Shown: one piece after another, positions 51,922 to 61,221 of the stretch | Layout: every line of letters starts with the position of its first letter | Numbering within the stretch: the first letter of the stretch is position 1 | Assembly (NCBI GenBank): GCA_016124425.1 | Contig: WGNT01000015.1 | Coordinates: 1-64,000 of the forward strand | Direction of reading: 5' to 3' | DNA from: Cytophagales bacterium | GTDB taxonomy: Bacteria; Bacteroidota; Bacteroidia; Cytophagales; Cyclobacteriaceae | DNA: 64,000 nucleotides | The notes under the pieces: model-generated | Databases searched by the model: none | What the model was told of the DNA's origin: nothing | The model's input: only the letters and a program-made list of their open reading frames with translations | Position numbers and translations under genes: made by a program

Positions 51922-52965
51922 CTACAGTAGGTAATTCCAGCGGCGATTATCTTGCAAGATACCCCTTCTTATCTCAGTTAGCCGCTGCTTTATTCCATAC
52001 ATGGCGGCATCTAGGCCTGTATAGGTCGAGTAGGATTTGCCAAGGTAGGAGATCGACTCAAAAGGTGAAATAACCGCGGCTGTTCCAACGCCGAACGCCT
52101 CAACGCGAACCCCAGCTTGTATCCAGGAGGTCAACTCATCCACCGCCACGGGAGTTTCCTCAACTTCAAGGCCCTGTTCGGGCGCAAGTTTCAGAATGCA
52201 GTCCCTCGTAATACCTTCCAGAATGGTATCGCCGGTGGGAGGGGTAATCAGCGTCTTACCATCAAGAATGAACATCACATTCATTGTTCCGGATTCCTCG
52301 ATAAACCGTCGTTCAGCGGCATCAAGCCATAGGATCTGGTCAAATCCTTCCTTTTTGGCAAGCCTTTGCGGAAGCATGGAGGCACCATAATTCCCGCCGT
52401 TTTTTGCAAATCCCGCTCCCCCATGGGCCGCACGAATAAATTCGGTTTCTACTTTGACTTTCAGATTTTTCGCGTAGTAGGCCTTTAGCGGGGAAAGAAT
52501 GATCATAAACAAATACTCATTTGCGGCATCTACCCCTAATCTGGGTTCTGTGGCGATGACAAATGGGCGAATGTATAGGGAATAATCAGGATCATCAATC
52601 ACCCATTGCGCCTCGGTGGAGATCAAGCTCTTTAACCCCTCACTAAAAAGTTTTTCAGGAACCTCAGGCATGGCCATGCGGCGTAAAGAGCGGTTTAGCC
52701 TGTCATGATGGTTTTTCATCCTGAACAGGTTTATTTTTCCGTCAATCATCCGATACGCTTTCATGCCTTCAAACACGGTCTGCCCGTAGTGGAAGCACAT
52801 AGATAAAGGAGATAAGGTGACCTCTCCAAAGGGAATAATTTGAAAATCCTCCCAATCCAAATCTTTGTATCGGGCAAGAAGCATGTGGTCAGTAGCCTGA
52901 ACACCAAACGTAAAGTTGGCGAAATCAAAGGATGGCTTTGGGGAAAGCGTAGATGGCATAGTCAA
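51922..52965 (-). CDS. ilvE: Branched-chain amino acid aminotransferase
   Basis: 347 residues, no signal, cytoplasmic. Fold-type IV PLP enzyme: FHYGQTVFEGMKAYR (about 58-72), YIRPFVIATEPRLGV (about 131-145), the PLP-binding Lys188 in FAKNGGNYGASM, EESGTMNVMFI (about 222-232) and TGDTILEGITRDCIL. It transfers amino groups between glutamate and the 2-keto acids of leucine, isoleucine and valine. Length fits the eukaryote-like BCAT type common in Bacteroidota. ATG at 52959 is an alternative start. The DinB-type gene lies 14 bases upstream on the same strand and is likely co-transcribed. Confidence 0.95.
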   Translation of the reverse strand: MTMPSTLSPKPSFDFANFTFGVQATDHMLLARYKDLDWEDFQIIPFGEVTLSPLSMCFHYGQTVFEGMKAYRMIDGKINLFRMKNHHDRLNRSLRRMAMPEVPEKLFSEGLKSLISTEAQWVIDDPDYSLYIRPFVIATEPRLGVDAANEYLFMIILSPLKAYYAKNLKVKVETEFIRAAHGGAGFAKNGGNYGASMLPQRLAKKEGFDQILWLDAAERRFIEESGTMNVMFILDGKTLITPPTGDTILEGITRDCILKLAPEQGLEVEETPVAVDELTSWIQAGVRVEAFGVGTAAVISPFESISYLGKSYSTYTGLDAAMYGIKQRLTEIRRGILQDNRRWNYLL

Positions 52966-52979
52966 AGGTGATTTGAGGA

Positions 52980-53507
52980 TTAAAGGGATGAATTAGCGGC
53001 GGCAATTAGGTTTAGGTGCCCAAGATGATGATTCCCATGCCATTGATATAGGAGTACGTTTTTCCGAAGCGTAATGCTTGACTTATTTTCTGGATGGTAG
53101 AATGTTCGTTCCCATTGTTCGTTTGAAAGTGAAGAAAGCAGGAGTTCCAGCCGATTGTGGATGGCTGAAATAAGCTGCAAGGATGGGTCCACTGAGGTGG
53201 TATAGTCAGGCAAATTAGCCCAAAGCGCTTCTTTGTAAGGCTTTATAGTAGGGTTATCTTCTGTTAAGGCCAATTTGAATCGGATTAATGCGTTCATGTG
53301 GCTATCCGCAATATGGTGAATCACTTGACGGCCTGTCCATCCGCCGGGTCGATAGGGTTGGTCTAAAGCAGTTTCTCCCATCTGTTGTAGCACTGATAGG
53401 ATTTTTTCCGGCAAGGCGCCAATATCCGCTATGGCAGCTGATACCAATTCGTCAGAAATAGTTTCTGGAAAGGATAACCGTCCAATCGGGTATTTTAATG
53501 CGTCCAT
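52980..53507 (-). CDS. DinB/YfiT-family metal-dependent protein (putative thiol transferase)
   Basis: 175 residues, cytoplasmic, four-helix-bundle type. It has YPIGRLSFP at the start, RPGGWTGRQVIHHIADSHMN (about 53-72) and YQWHGNHHLGHL (about 154-165). His66-region, His157/160 and His161/164 give the three-His metal site of the YfiT/BstA group. Characterised relatives are bacillithiol S-transferases, or hydrolases of unclear substrate. It precedes ilvE and is divergent from the MocR-type regulator gene, so it is a candidate target of that regulator. Confidence 0.85.
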   Translation of the reverse strand: MDALKYPIGRLSFPETISDELVSAAIADIGALPEKILSVLQQMGETALDQPYRPGGWTGRQVIHHIADSHMNALIRFKLALTEDNPTIKPYKEALWANLPDYTTSVDPSLQLISAIHNRLELLLSSLSNEQWERTFYHPENKSSITLRKNVLLYQWHGNHHLGHLNLIAAANSSL

Positions 53508-53557
53508 AAGCTAAATCAAAACAGATCTGACTGCAAATTAAACAACCTTCCTTGTAT

Positions 53558-53595
53558 GGTTACAGATACATTTTTGATAAATTTGTAGGGTACAG
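53558..53595 (+). promoter_or_regulatory. Direct repeat around a promoter-like element before the MocR gene
   Basis: GGTTACAG (53558-53565) and GGGTACAG (53588-53595) are direct copies differing at one base, exactly 30 bases (about three helical turns) apart. Between them is TAAATTTG (53578-53585), matching the Bacteroidota -7 consensus TAnnTTTG. A TTG at 53552 would be the -33 element, but is 2-4 bases too far. MocR/PdxR-type regulators are known to bind direct repeats in their own control regions, so this is a candidate autoregulatory site. Confidence 0.4.
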
Positions 53596-53725
53596 TTAAG
53601 CCGTCAATTGAAGCAAAAGAAAAACCTCACGCAGAGGAGCGATTAGCTTACGGGCGAGATTCTCCCGATATGGCTACCCTGTTATTTGGGAAGAAGTTAT
53701 AGGCGCCGAAACAAAATTTAAGCAA

Positions 53726-55135
53726 GTGAAAGATAAAACCTTATATGCAGGATTGGCGGACACACTGAGCCAGCTAATCGCAAAGGGGGCCATAAAGTCA
53801 GGAGAAAAGCTTCCTTCTATCCGGACCGTCAGCAAGGCTTACGGTGTGAGTAAAAACACGGTGATTGAGGCATACCTTCTTTTAGAAAGCCGTTCCCTGA
53901 TCCATTCGCGACCTCAATCAGGCTTCTATGTAAGTGGAGAAGCCACCCGGGTATTGCCCGTCCCGACCGTCAGTAATCCGGGTCAGGAAGCCCCGCCTAA
54001 AGAAGCAGATGGGTTGATCGGAAAGGTGTTTCAGAACCTAAATAATAATTCCATTACCCAACTTTCCTTAAGTGTACCGGATCAGTCCTTTCTTCCGGTC
54101 GCTAAGCTAAACAAAAGTATGGTTGCCGCTATACGTGCATTGCCTGGGGGAGGGACTTCCTACGGGGATATACAAGGCAACGCCCGGTTGCGAAACTACA
54201 TAGCCAAGTGGTCTTTTACGTGGGGCGGAAATTTAGGAATGGATGATATTGTCACCACTGCGGGCGCGATGAATGCGATATCCTTTGGACTGATGGCGCT
54301 TACAAAACCCGGCGATATGATCGCTGTTGAAAGTCCTGTGTATTACGGTATCCTCCAATTAGCAAAACATTTGGGACTAAAGGTACTGGAACTCCCCACG
54401 CATCCTGTGACGGGGATAGACGTGAATGGACTTCGGGAAATAGTGCAAAGCATACGCCTTTGCCTATTGGTGAGTAATTTTAACAACCCGCTCGGAAGCT
54501 GCATGCCGGACGAACAAAAGAAACAAGTCGTGGAGCTTTTGACAGAAGCCCAGGTACCGTTAATTGAAGATGATTTGTATGGCGATGTCTATTTTGGGGA
54601 TAAACGACCAAAACCCTGCAAAGCTTATGATAAGGCAGGTATCGTGCTTTGGTGTGGTTCGTTCTCGAAAACGTTAGCACCGGGGTACCGCGTCGGCTGG
54701 ATAGCGCCCGGAAAATTTATCAAGAGCATATTGCGACAAAAGGCCTTCCATTCCATTTCAAGTACCGCCCTTACGCAAGAGGCTACCGCCCATTTTTTGG
54801 AAAATGGCTGGTACGAGAAGCACCTCATCCAATTGCGAAAGAAACTTTTTCACAACAGCCAACAGTTTATCCGAAGCCTCGGAGAATATTTTCCCGAGGG
54901 TACGAAAGTAAGTAGGCCACAGGGAGGCTTTGTGCTTTGGGTGGAATTAGGAAATAGCATCAACACCGCAGTGCTTTACGAAAAGGCAATGGCGCACGGG
55001 ATAAGTATAGCGCCAGGAAGGATGTTTACCCTTCAGGATCAGTTTCACCATTGTATGCGCCTTAGCTATGGGCTGGAATGGAACGATCGGCTGGAAGAGA
55101 AGCTAAAGACGTTGGGTAAACTGGTAGCACAATAA
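53726..55135 (+). CDS. MocR/PdxR-type transcriptional regulator (GntR HTH + aminotransferase domain)
   Basis: 469 residues, starting at a GTG (no ATG fits before the HTH). Residues about 1-70 are a GntR winged helix (SGEKLPSIRTVSKAYGVSKNTVIEAYLLLE). About 110-469 is an aminotransferase class I domain with SNFNNPLGSCMP, LIEDDLYGDVYF and PLP-binding Lys315 in SFSKTLAPGYRVGW. These proteins use PLP or an amino-acid adduct as effector and control vitamin B6, amino acid or related genes. No pdx gene is nearby; the divergent DinB-ilvE genes are natural targets. A direct repeat upstream may be its operator. Confidence 0.9.
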   Translation: MKDKTLYAGLADTLSQLIAKGAIKSGEKLPSIRTVSKAYGVSKNTVIEAYLLLESRSLIHSRPQSGFYVSGEATRVLPVPTVSNPGQEAPPKEADGLIGKVFQNLNNNSITQLSLSVPDQSFLPVAKLNKSMVAAIRALPGGGTSYGDIQGNARLRNYIAKWSFTWGGNLGMDDIVTTAGAMNAISFGLMALTKPGDMIAVESPVYYGILQLAKHLGLKVLELPTHPVTGIDVNGLREIVQSIRLCLLVSNFNNPLGSCMPDEQKKQVVELLTEAQVPLIEDDLYGDVYFGDKRPKPCKAYDKAGIVLWCGSFSKTLAPGYRVGWIAPGKFIKSILRQKAFHSISSTALTQEATAHFLENGWYEKHLIQLRKKLFHNSQQFIRSLGEYFPEGTKVSRPQGGFVLWVELGNSINTAVLYEKAMAHGISIAPGRMFTLQDQFHHCMRLSYGLEWNDRLEEKLKTLGKLVAQ

Positions 55136-55311
55136 TACCTTACAACTCCTCAACTAAAGGCAGACGTTTGGTTCTGCATAGAATAAGGATATCGGTGTGC
55201 CTATTGGTTTATTATAGAAATTACAACAAATACGTGCTGGTTCAATTTGGAGCCACTGTAAAAAATAGGCTAAGTTCCATTCTACTCAAATCTGCACTTT
55301 TTGCGGGTTTC

Positions 55312-56121
55312 CTATGGTGCCAATTCTTTTATGCGAATCTCACGAAACTCAACTCCTTGTCCCTCGGCTTGCAAGCCTATGTACCCTTCCGTAAGTGCCT
55401 TTCCGTCGATTTTTATCTGCGGATCATAACCATTCGCGACGCCTCCGCCAATTTGCGGCTTTGTATATTCGAGGACATTTTCTCCATTTACTTTGTGGAT
55501 CACAAGTGAATCTCCATACACGATGAGGTCCGCCTTTACCCATTCGTCCCAAGGAAATGTAGGAGAGGAGGAACTGATACAATGTCTGGGGTCCATTTCC
55601 CCTCGAAAAAAGACTTCAGTTCCAGGAGAACACATGTTTCCGGTAGGACGTGACTTCCCCGCTTCCTCCTCGGCCAACATCTGATATTCTACCGAAATGG
55701 GCCAGTCCTGTTCCTTTAAGATAGATTCCGGCGCCTGGGAATGAAACATTACGCCACTGTTGCGATAGGTATAGCTTGGGGCATCTTTCATCCACTGATC
55801 GGTAAAGCGGTATTCAAACTGAAGGTGGTAGTGAGAAAAAGGTTTGTTAAAAAACAAGTGTCCATAACGCTGATCAAAGGTATCATATTCATCGTAATTG
55901 ACCTGGATAACGCCGTCTTTTACCCGAAAGGTGTTGGCGTAATTATCGCCTACCTCATGGTGGTGAATCTTGGGAATCCACCCCTCAAGGTCCTTTCCGT
56001 TAAACAACACCTGCCATTCCGATTCTTCTATCGTTTTTAAGGAAGATGAACTACAGGCGGAAAGAAGGAAAGCAGAAAAAACAACTAGGAGCAAAAATAC
56101 TCTTTGATAGGATGAAGTCAT
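55312..56121 (-). CDS. DUF1080 lipoprotein (3-keto-disaccharide hydrolase family)
   Basis: 269 residues with a perfect lipobox LSAC (Cys22). The family opening WQVLFNGKDLEGWIPK follows (about 37-52), then YHLQFEYRF, the SGVMFHSQAP region and the terminal GYIGLQAEGQGVEFREIRIKEL in parts; this is the single concanavalin-like beta-sandwich of PF06439. Members have been linked to cleavage of 3-keto-glycosides made by sugar dehydrogenases; others have unknown roles. It is the last of three minus-strand genes (SGNH protein, heme protein, DUF1080) separated by gaps of about 165 and 190 bases. This set recurs in Planctomycetota and Bacteroidota. Confidence 0.88.
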   Translation of the reverse strand: MTSSYQRVFLLLVVFSAFLLSACSSSSLKTIEESEWQVLFNGKDLEGWIPKIHHHEVGDNYANTFRVKDGVIQVNYDEYDTFDQRYGHLFFNKPFSHYHLQFEYRFTDQWMKDAPSYTYRNSGVMFHSQAPESILKEQDWPISVEYQMLAEEEAGKSRPTGNMCSPGTEVFFRGEMDPRHCISSSSPTFPWDEWVKADLIVYGDSLVIHKVNGENVLEYTKPQIGGGVANGYDPQIKIDGKALTEGYIGLQAEGQGVEFREIRIKELAP

Positions 56122-56311
56122 ACTAGCGAATAATGTTTAGCATATAAAGGTAAAGTAAAAGCTAAGCCCTCAAAGCATTGATCAGAATCAAACGGAGATC
56201 TGCCTGCTTTTCAATATTAAACTGTTTTTTTGACAAGATAAATTAAGCTATTGATTGTTAGCTACTAATAGTCAACGATATTAAAGGTGTTTCACGCCTT
56301 CGACCCGAACG

Positions 56312-59300
56312 TTACCGACCCATGGTTAGTCGCGTCTGGGCGGTAGATCCGTCTACAAGTTCGATTTTCAAACTTCCTGAACCATGCATGTTTCTATCTA
56401 TGGCAACGGTTATAACTTGTTTCCCTTGAGAAAGCTCAGGTGAAATTTTATTGGCCGTGAATGATAAGGGGTTATCTCCAGCCCACGCCTTAATCCCGTT
56501 TTCGTCACTGAACGCCATTTGTAAGGTTCCCGCTGTAAGTACCTCTACTTCAAATTGCAGCATACTGATCAAATTCCCGTTTTTCAGTGGGATAGAAGCA
56601 ATCTCACTCAAAGGAAGTTCTCCTGATACCTGACTGTACGTAGGTTGCAAACGCATGCGTGTATTATCTTTCAAAACAACATCGATGCTTTCTTGATTAA
56701 TTTTGGTAACCAATTCTTCAGTGGGAGAGACAGCTCTCCATCGGCGTACAAAGCGTTCGTTGGGGACACGGAAATTTCCCGATTCTCCAAGTTTTGAAAG
56801 GTAGCCTACTAAATCCACAAATTCCTTTCTATCAAGACCGGCAGTCAACCCAGGAGGCATAAGCGATCCGGGAATATTCTCTCGGGTAGCGATTTGGCTC
56901 TTTGGAATGGACTCTTCCATGCCGGCAACATTCCGAAGGACCAATTCATTCGCGCCATCACCGACCAGATACCCCATTACCACACTTCCATCCGCCTTTG
57001 TTATTTTTTGAAGCTCATATCCTTCTTTTATAGATTCAGTAGGATCTATCAAGGATTTGATGATGTTGTCGATCGGAGAACTGGTGCCCAAGCTGCTTAA
57101 GTCCGGACCAATTAGTCCGCCGGCTCCTCCAAGGGCATGGCAAGTTTGACACATCAACGTATTTCGTCTGTAGATCGCTTCACCCAGTACCGGATCGCCA
57201 TTATTTTTAACATCCTGTACAAGCGCATACATTTGACTATCCGACAACTGCTGAGGCATTCGTTCAGGAGGTAAAATCCCTCCAGATGCCTCTAGTGCAG
57301 TCCTAAGAGCTTGGGAGGCGTGGTTATTTTGTCTAAACCAGGAAATTTGCCGCATCGCCTGCCTTCCGATTTTTGCCATGTCCGCAGGAACCTTGTTCGT
57401 CGTCAGCGTATTCGCCAACACAGTGACAGCCTTGTCACTTTCCAAGAAGGCTCCAAAAAGTTCGCCGGCATCAGCAGGGTCAAGCTCTTTGTTGAAGAGG
57501 GCGACTGCCAATAGGGCAGCATTTTCGGGGTCAATTCGTGCTAATTCTGCTGTTGCCATTAGCTGTATGTCAGGGGAAAAGCTGGTGGTGGTCATCTCCT
57601 GTATCAGCCTGCGGCTTTGGGAATCATCCAGTTTTGCTATCGTACTAACAGCCGCTTTGCTAATCGGACGCGCTCCGTTTTGGGCCAATAATAGCAGCCG
57701 GGGAATGAGCTCAGTTTGGTTCCACAAGCCGGCAAGCTCTAGCGCAGCTACGGCCAACTGTTCATCTTCCGCGCCTATAAAGGCACCAATTCTTCCCGGA
57801 TTTTGATCAGGTTTTAGTCCCCGTTGCTTTGCCGCGCCACTTAATGCTTTAATTTGCAGCGTCTTATCGTCCGTTGTGCCCGGACCATCTACAGCTATAT
57901 CCAACACTGTATTCAACGTAGAAACCGATCCATATTTAGCAATAGCAGCAAGAACATCATTGGCATAGGCACTAGGAACCGTGCCCCCCCTGTAAAGATC
58001 GACTAGAAGATCAATGGCTTCAGGATTTGTTACGGACTTCAACGCGAAGGCCGTTTTCCTCTCATTTCCCAGAAAAGTCGGTTCAGTAGCAAGATTTTCC
58101 ATCCATAATTTTTCCTGGGACTTGACCGTCTGCCATAAAGCATAATCCAAAAACTCATCCATTGGGTAGTCCAATACGGACAAGGCGATACGGGAAGCCT
58201 CAGCTGATGGAATGGATTGCAACGCAATTACTGCCTCAAGCCGCACTCTTGGGTGCGAATCTTGGGCCGCCTTGGCTAATAGGCCCAAAGGATCTGGGGA
58301 TTTTTTTAGCCAGTTACCCAAAATCCTTACCGCAGCGGCTCTAGCGTTTGGGTTTTTAGCTACAAGCAATTGCTCTAGCAAGCTTAAATCGGTATCTCCA
58401 AGAGCCTGCACCACCCAAATCCCCTCGAGAATATGATGTTCATAATCTAGATCATTTTTATCCAGGCCTTTGATCCACACATCCAATTCCGGCAATACCT
58501 GTGATCTTCCTTTACTTTTCAATAATTGTTTCGCCTGTATTCTTGTCCAGTCCTCCGGCAACTTGAGTATGTCCAGCAATTCTTTTACCGATAATGTTGT
58601 TAGATTGGGGATAGTTACTGTAGGGCTACCTTTTGCCGAAATGCGCCAGATTCTTCCATGTTGTTGATCCCGTCTAGGATCGTGAAAGTCTACTTCCCCA
58701 TGCTGTATAATGGGGTTATACCAATCTGCGACATAGATGGCCCCATCTGGGCCTATGGTAATGTCTACCGGTCGGAATGCGATGTGGTCCGTCCACAATA
58801 TATCCTCCGCTTGCCTTGAAACAAAGCCACTTCCTTGGTCTTCTATTACAAATCGGTTTATACGATTCGCCCGGAAATCATTGGTGATTAAGCTACCCTG
58901 CCAGGAAGCAGGCAGGTGACGGCCTGACACGCGGTCCAACCCACTATGTTTGGGTTGACCTGGGTTAAGCCCTCTTATAATTCGCTCTGCACCCGGAGCG
59001 GATACAAAGGTAGCGCCTGGAAATGCAAAGTTAATCCCTTCTCCCCCTGCCCCGTCCGTAAGGAAGGACTGACCCCATCGGTCGAATTGAAGCCCCCACG
59101 GGTTGATAAGTCCCCGCGCGTATACTTCAAGTTCCATCGTACTTGGCCTGAATTGCCATACACCGCTCCCTTCTAAGCGTCTGATCCCCCAAGGGGTTTC
59201 AACATGGCTGTAGATATATATGGACTGGTTAAAATACATCAGACCATCTGGACCCCAGCGGAAAGTATGGATCAGATGGTGGGTGTCGCCAGTACCAAAG

Positions 59301-59788
59301 CCGGTGAGGATGACTTTACGTTTGTCCGCTTTTCCATCTCCATCTGTGTCACTGAAGTGCAAGATTTCTGTAGAATTTGCCACATAAACGCCCCCGTCGC
59401 CTGGAAGAATGCCCGTTGGTGTGATTAAGCCTTCTGCAAAGACGGTAGATTTGTCCACCCGACCATCGCCGTTTGTGTCTTCCAAAACAAAGATTTTATC
59501 ATTGGCAGTTTCACCGGGTTTCAAATGGGGATAGACGGTACTACTGACAACCCATAGCCTTCCCTCCGCATCCCAGTTCATCTGAATGGGTTTGATTACT
59601 AGCGGATCTGCCGCGTATACGCTCACTTCAAATCCCTCTGCAACCTGGAATGATTCCAGTTGGCGCTGTAAATCAGGGGAGGGAATTTCGCGGAGATTGT
59701 TTTGTGCCCACGTGCAAGTCGGTATAAGGCCCACTACTACCGCAAAAACCTTCCAAAAAGACCGGGTGTTCATTCGAATATTTTGCAT
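56312..59788 (-). CDS. Propeller/HEAT-repeat/cytochrome c protein (PVC-type), copy 3, with extra C-terminal domain
   Basis: 1,158 residues with a Sec signal peptide (ending PTCTWAQ), not a lipobox; ATG at 59773 is an alternative start. Residues about 40-400: PVC-type dehydrogenase propeller (FEVSVYAADPLVIKPIQMNW, DTNGDGRVDKSTVFAEGL, GPDGAIYVADWYNPII). About 410-830: HEAT repeats (ARAAAVRILGNWL, PRVRLEAVIALQSI). Heme motif CQTCH at about 880-884, then GPDLSSLG and a MPPG Met region. Unlike copies 1 and 2 it continues about 160 residues past the cytochrome in a beta-sandwich domain (FRVPNERFVRRWRA onward). It is clearly more distant from the tandem pair than they are from each other. Confidence 0.87.
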   Translation of the reverse strand: MQNIRMNTRSFWKVFAVVVGLIPTCTWAQNNLREIPSPDLQRQLESFQVAEGFEVSVYAADPLVIKPIQMNWDAEGRLWVVSSTVYPHLKPGETANDKIFVLEDTNGDGRVDKSTVFAEGLITPTGILPGDGGVYVANSTEILHFSDTDGDGKADKRKVILTGFGTGDTHHLIHTFRWGPDGLMYFNQSIYIYSHVETPWGIRRLEGSGVWQFRPSTMELEVYARGLINPWGLQFDRWGQSFLTDGAGGEGINFAFPGATFVSAPGAERIIRGLNPGQPKHSGLDRVSGRHLPASWQGSLITNDFRANRINRFVIEDQGSGFVSRQAEDILWTDHIAFRPVDITIGPDGAIYVADWYNPIIQHGEVDFHDPRRDQQHGRIWRISAKGSPTVTIPNLTTLSVKELLDILKLPEDWTRIQAKQLLKSKGRSQVLPELDVWIKGLDKNDLDYEHHILEGIWVVQALGDTDLSLLEQLLVAKNPNARAAAVRILGNWLKKSPDPLGLLAKAAQDSHPRVRLEAVIALQSIPSAEASRIALSVLDYPMDEFLDYALWQTVKSQEKLWMENLATEPTFLGNERKTAFALKSVTNPEAIDLLVDLYRGGTVPSAYANDVLAAIAKYGSVSTLNTVLDIAVDGPGTTDDKTLQIKALSGAAKQRGLKPDQNPGRIGAFIGAEDEQLAVAALELAGLWNQTELIPRLLLLAQNGARPISKAAVSTIAKLDDSQSRRLIQEMTTTSFSPDIQLMATAELARIDPENAALLAVALFNKELDPADAGELFGAFLESDKAVTVLANTLTTNKVPADMAKIGRQAMRQISWFRQNNHASQALRTALEASGGILPPERMPQQLSDSQMYALVQDVKNNGDPVLGEAIYRRNTLMCQTCHALGGAGGLIGPDLSSLGTSSPIDNIIKSLIDPTESIKEGYELQKITKADGSVVMGYLVGDGANELVLRNVAGMEESIPKSQIATRENIPGSLMPPGLTAGLDRKEFVDLVGYLSKLGESGNFRVPNERFVRRWRAVSPTEELVTKINQESIDVVLKDNTRMRLQPTYSQVSGELPLSEIASIPLKNGNLISMLQFEVEVLTAGTLQMAFSDENGIKAWAGDNPLSFTANKISPELSQGKQVITVAIDRNMHGSGSLKIELVDGSTAQTRLTMGR

Positions 59789-59952
59789 TTTAAGTGTTTA
59801 TTTTTTGGTTTTAATCGGCCGCAACTTGTCCTGTTCAGAATCGGGAGAATCGCTCGTTAGTATTCATCTGATAACTTGGCCGGTATGTTGCGCTCGATCT
59901 CGTTTCAATTTTGGGCTACTTGATTGATGATGAAAAAGCAAATGCGTGCTCC

Positions 59953-61221
59953 TCATCGGACAGGGAATAATCTATAGTGCATTTTCAAAGGAACTTTTGC
60001 AGCAGTGATTTGTCCCTGAAGCCAAGTGAGTACCACATCAAAATCCTTCAAATCATTCACGTGCCGTCCCTGTTCATATTCTCTAAACCCGATAATATAT
60101 GTTCTGTTTAAAGGCCTATACTGATAGAAAAAGACCTCATCTTTTTTGTTTAGCAATTGCTGTAAATACTTTGCCTGGTCAAGATCCCCACCACTTCGTA
60201 GGTTCTGCCCTTTTTCCCAATCGGTAGCAGAAGCAGTGGCGACCAGTTGCCCGTTGATTTCAAGTGAATAAATACCCTTCTTAAGTCCTTTAACAGCTAG
60301 TGACCGTTCTCCGCCCGTCAAGTAGTCGGAAGGCGCAGGTACGGGAAGCATGGTCGGCGTTATATTGAATGCAATAACCCGGTCCTTGGTATCGTGGGTA
60401 AATGCAGTGACGGGAACCGCACTGTCAACAGTGCCATCAATAGCATTAATGGAAATTTCGAGTAGGTTTGGCTGAAGACCTAATTCCGCTTCTATGATGG
60501 TTGCGAGTGTATTGTATCCTAGAGCCGTAAGGTGAACACCGTTTTCAGAAAGCAGTGTCTTTTCCGAAAACTTGTTCATTGGCTCAATAACATCCACGAA
60601 GCGCAGGTTGTTGGATTGGGCTACTTTCCGCATCCGCTCCGAGTATAGCTTTAGGTTTTGGTTTCTTTCTGCTATTATCTCGGGAGTAGCTCCGCCAAAC
60701 TGGGGGATAGGGGAAATAAGTATCGTCTCGGCCCCTAATTCGGCTATTTTCGCGAGAAGCGTTTCAAGTCCATCTTCGAAGTCATCAAGGCCATCTGAAC
60801 CATTAATAGCCTCCATTCCTCCATATGCCAAGAAAACATGTGTAGGCTTCGCTTCAGTTAACTGCGAAATCAACAGCTCGTAAGGGCTAGGGGGACTCGT
60901 GTAATAACTTCGGGCTTCACCAAAAACATTGTCTCCAGACCACCCCAAATTTCGAAACGTAATGGATCTTTCGGGCCAATGCCTGGTCAGTCTAAACTCG
61001 AGGAAATTGAAAGCTCTTTCATTTTCCATCAGTGCGTTACCCAAATAAACCACGCGGTCTCCCTTTTCGAGTTCTAAGGGCGAATGGCCCCCTCTTTGGC
61101 CAAAAGAACTGGTAGGATAAAGACCAGCATAAAGGCATACTAGAAGGTGAAAAAGCGATGCCTTGAAAAACGCGGTAGGAATGGCATGTGGTCGGAATTT
61201 TGGGTTTACTGTTTGTTTCAC
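59953..61221 (-). CDS. Secreted SGNH-fold protein with altered active site
   Basis: 422 residues with a long signal region (hydrophobic stretch about 20-40, ending SSFGQ). Block I, normally GDS, reads YLGNALMEN: Asn62 and Ala63 replace Asp and the nucleophile Ser. Later blocks are kept: FRNLGWSGDNVFGE (about 88-101), YGGMEAINGSDG and ENGVHLTALGY with the catalytic His. The sequence begins LEKGDRVVYLGN, a form seen in SGNH proteins next to, or fused with, PVC-type heme proteins. It is encoded 164 bases upstream of heme-protein copy 3. It may bind rather than hydrolyse, or use another residue. Confidence 0.82.
   Translation of the reverse strand: MKQTVNPKFRPHAIPTAFFKASLFHLLVCLYAGLYPTSSFGQRGGHSPLELEKGDRVVYLGNALMENERAFNFLEFRLTRHWPERSITFRNLGWSGDNVFGEARSYYTSPPSPYELLISQLTEAKPTHVFLAYGGMEAINGSDGLDDFEDGLETLLAKIAELGAETILISPIPQFGGATPEIIAERNQNLKLYSERMRKVAQSNNLRFVDVIEPMNKFSEKTLLSENGVHLTALGYNTLATIIEAELGLQPNLLEISINAIDGTVDSAVPVTAFTHDTKDRVIAFNITPTMLPVPAPSDYLTGGERSLAVKGLKKGIYSLEINGQLVATASATDWEKGQNLRSGGDLDQAKYLQQLLNKKDEVFFYQYRPLNRTYIIGFREYEQGRHVNDLKDFDVVLTWLQGQITAAKVPLKMHYRLFPVR

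Noticed and set aside
55168-55509. 113-residue frame on the plus strand after the MocR gene
   Set aside because: Its second half lies antisense to the well-supported DUF1080 gene and its composition is not protein-like. No signal or family feature supports it.
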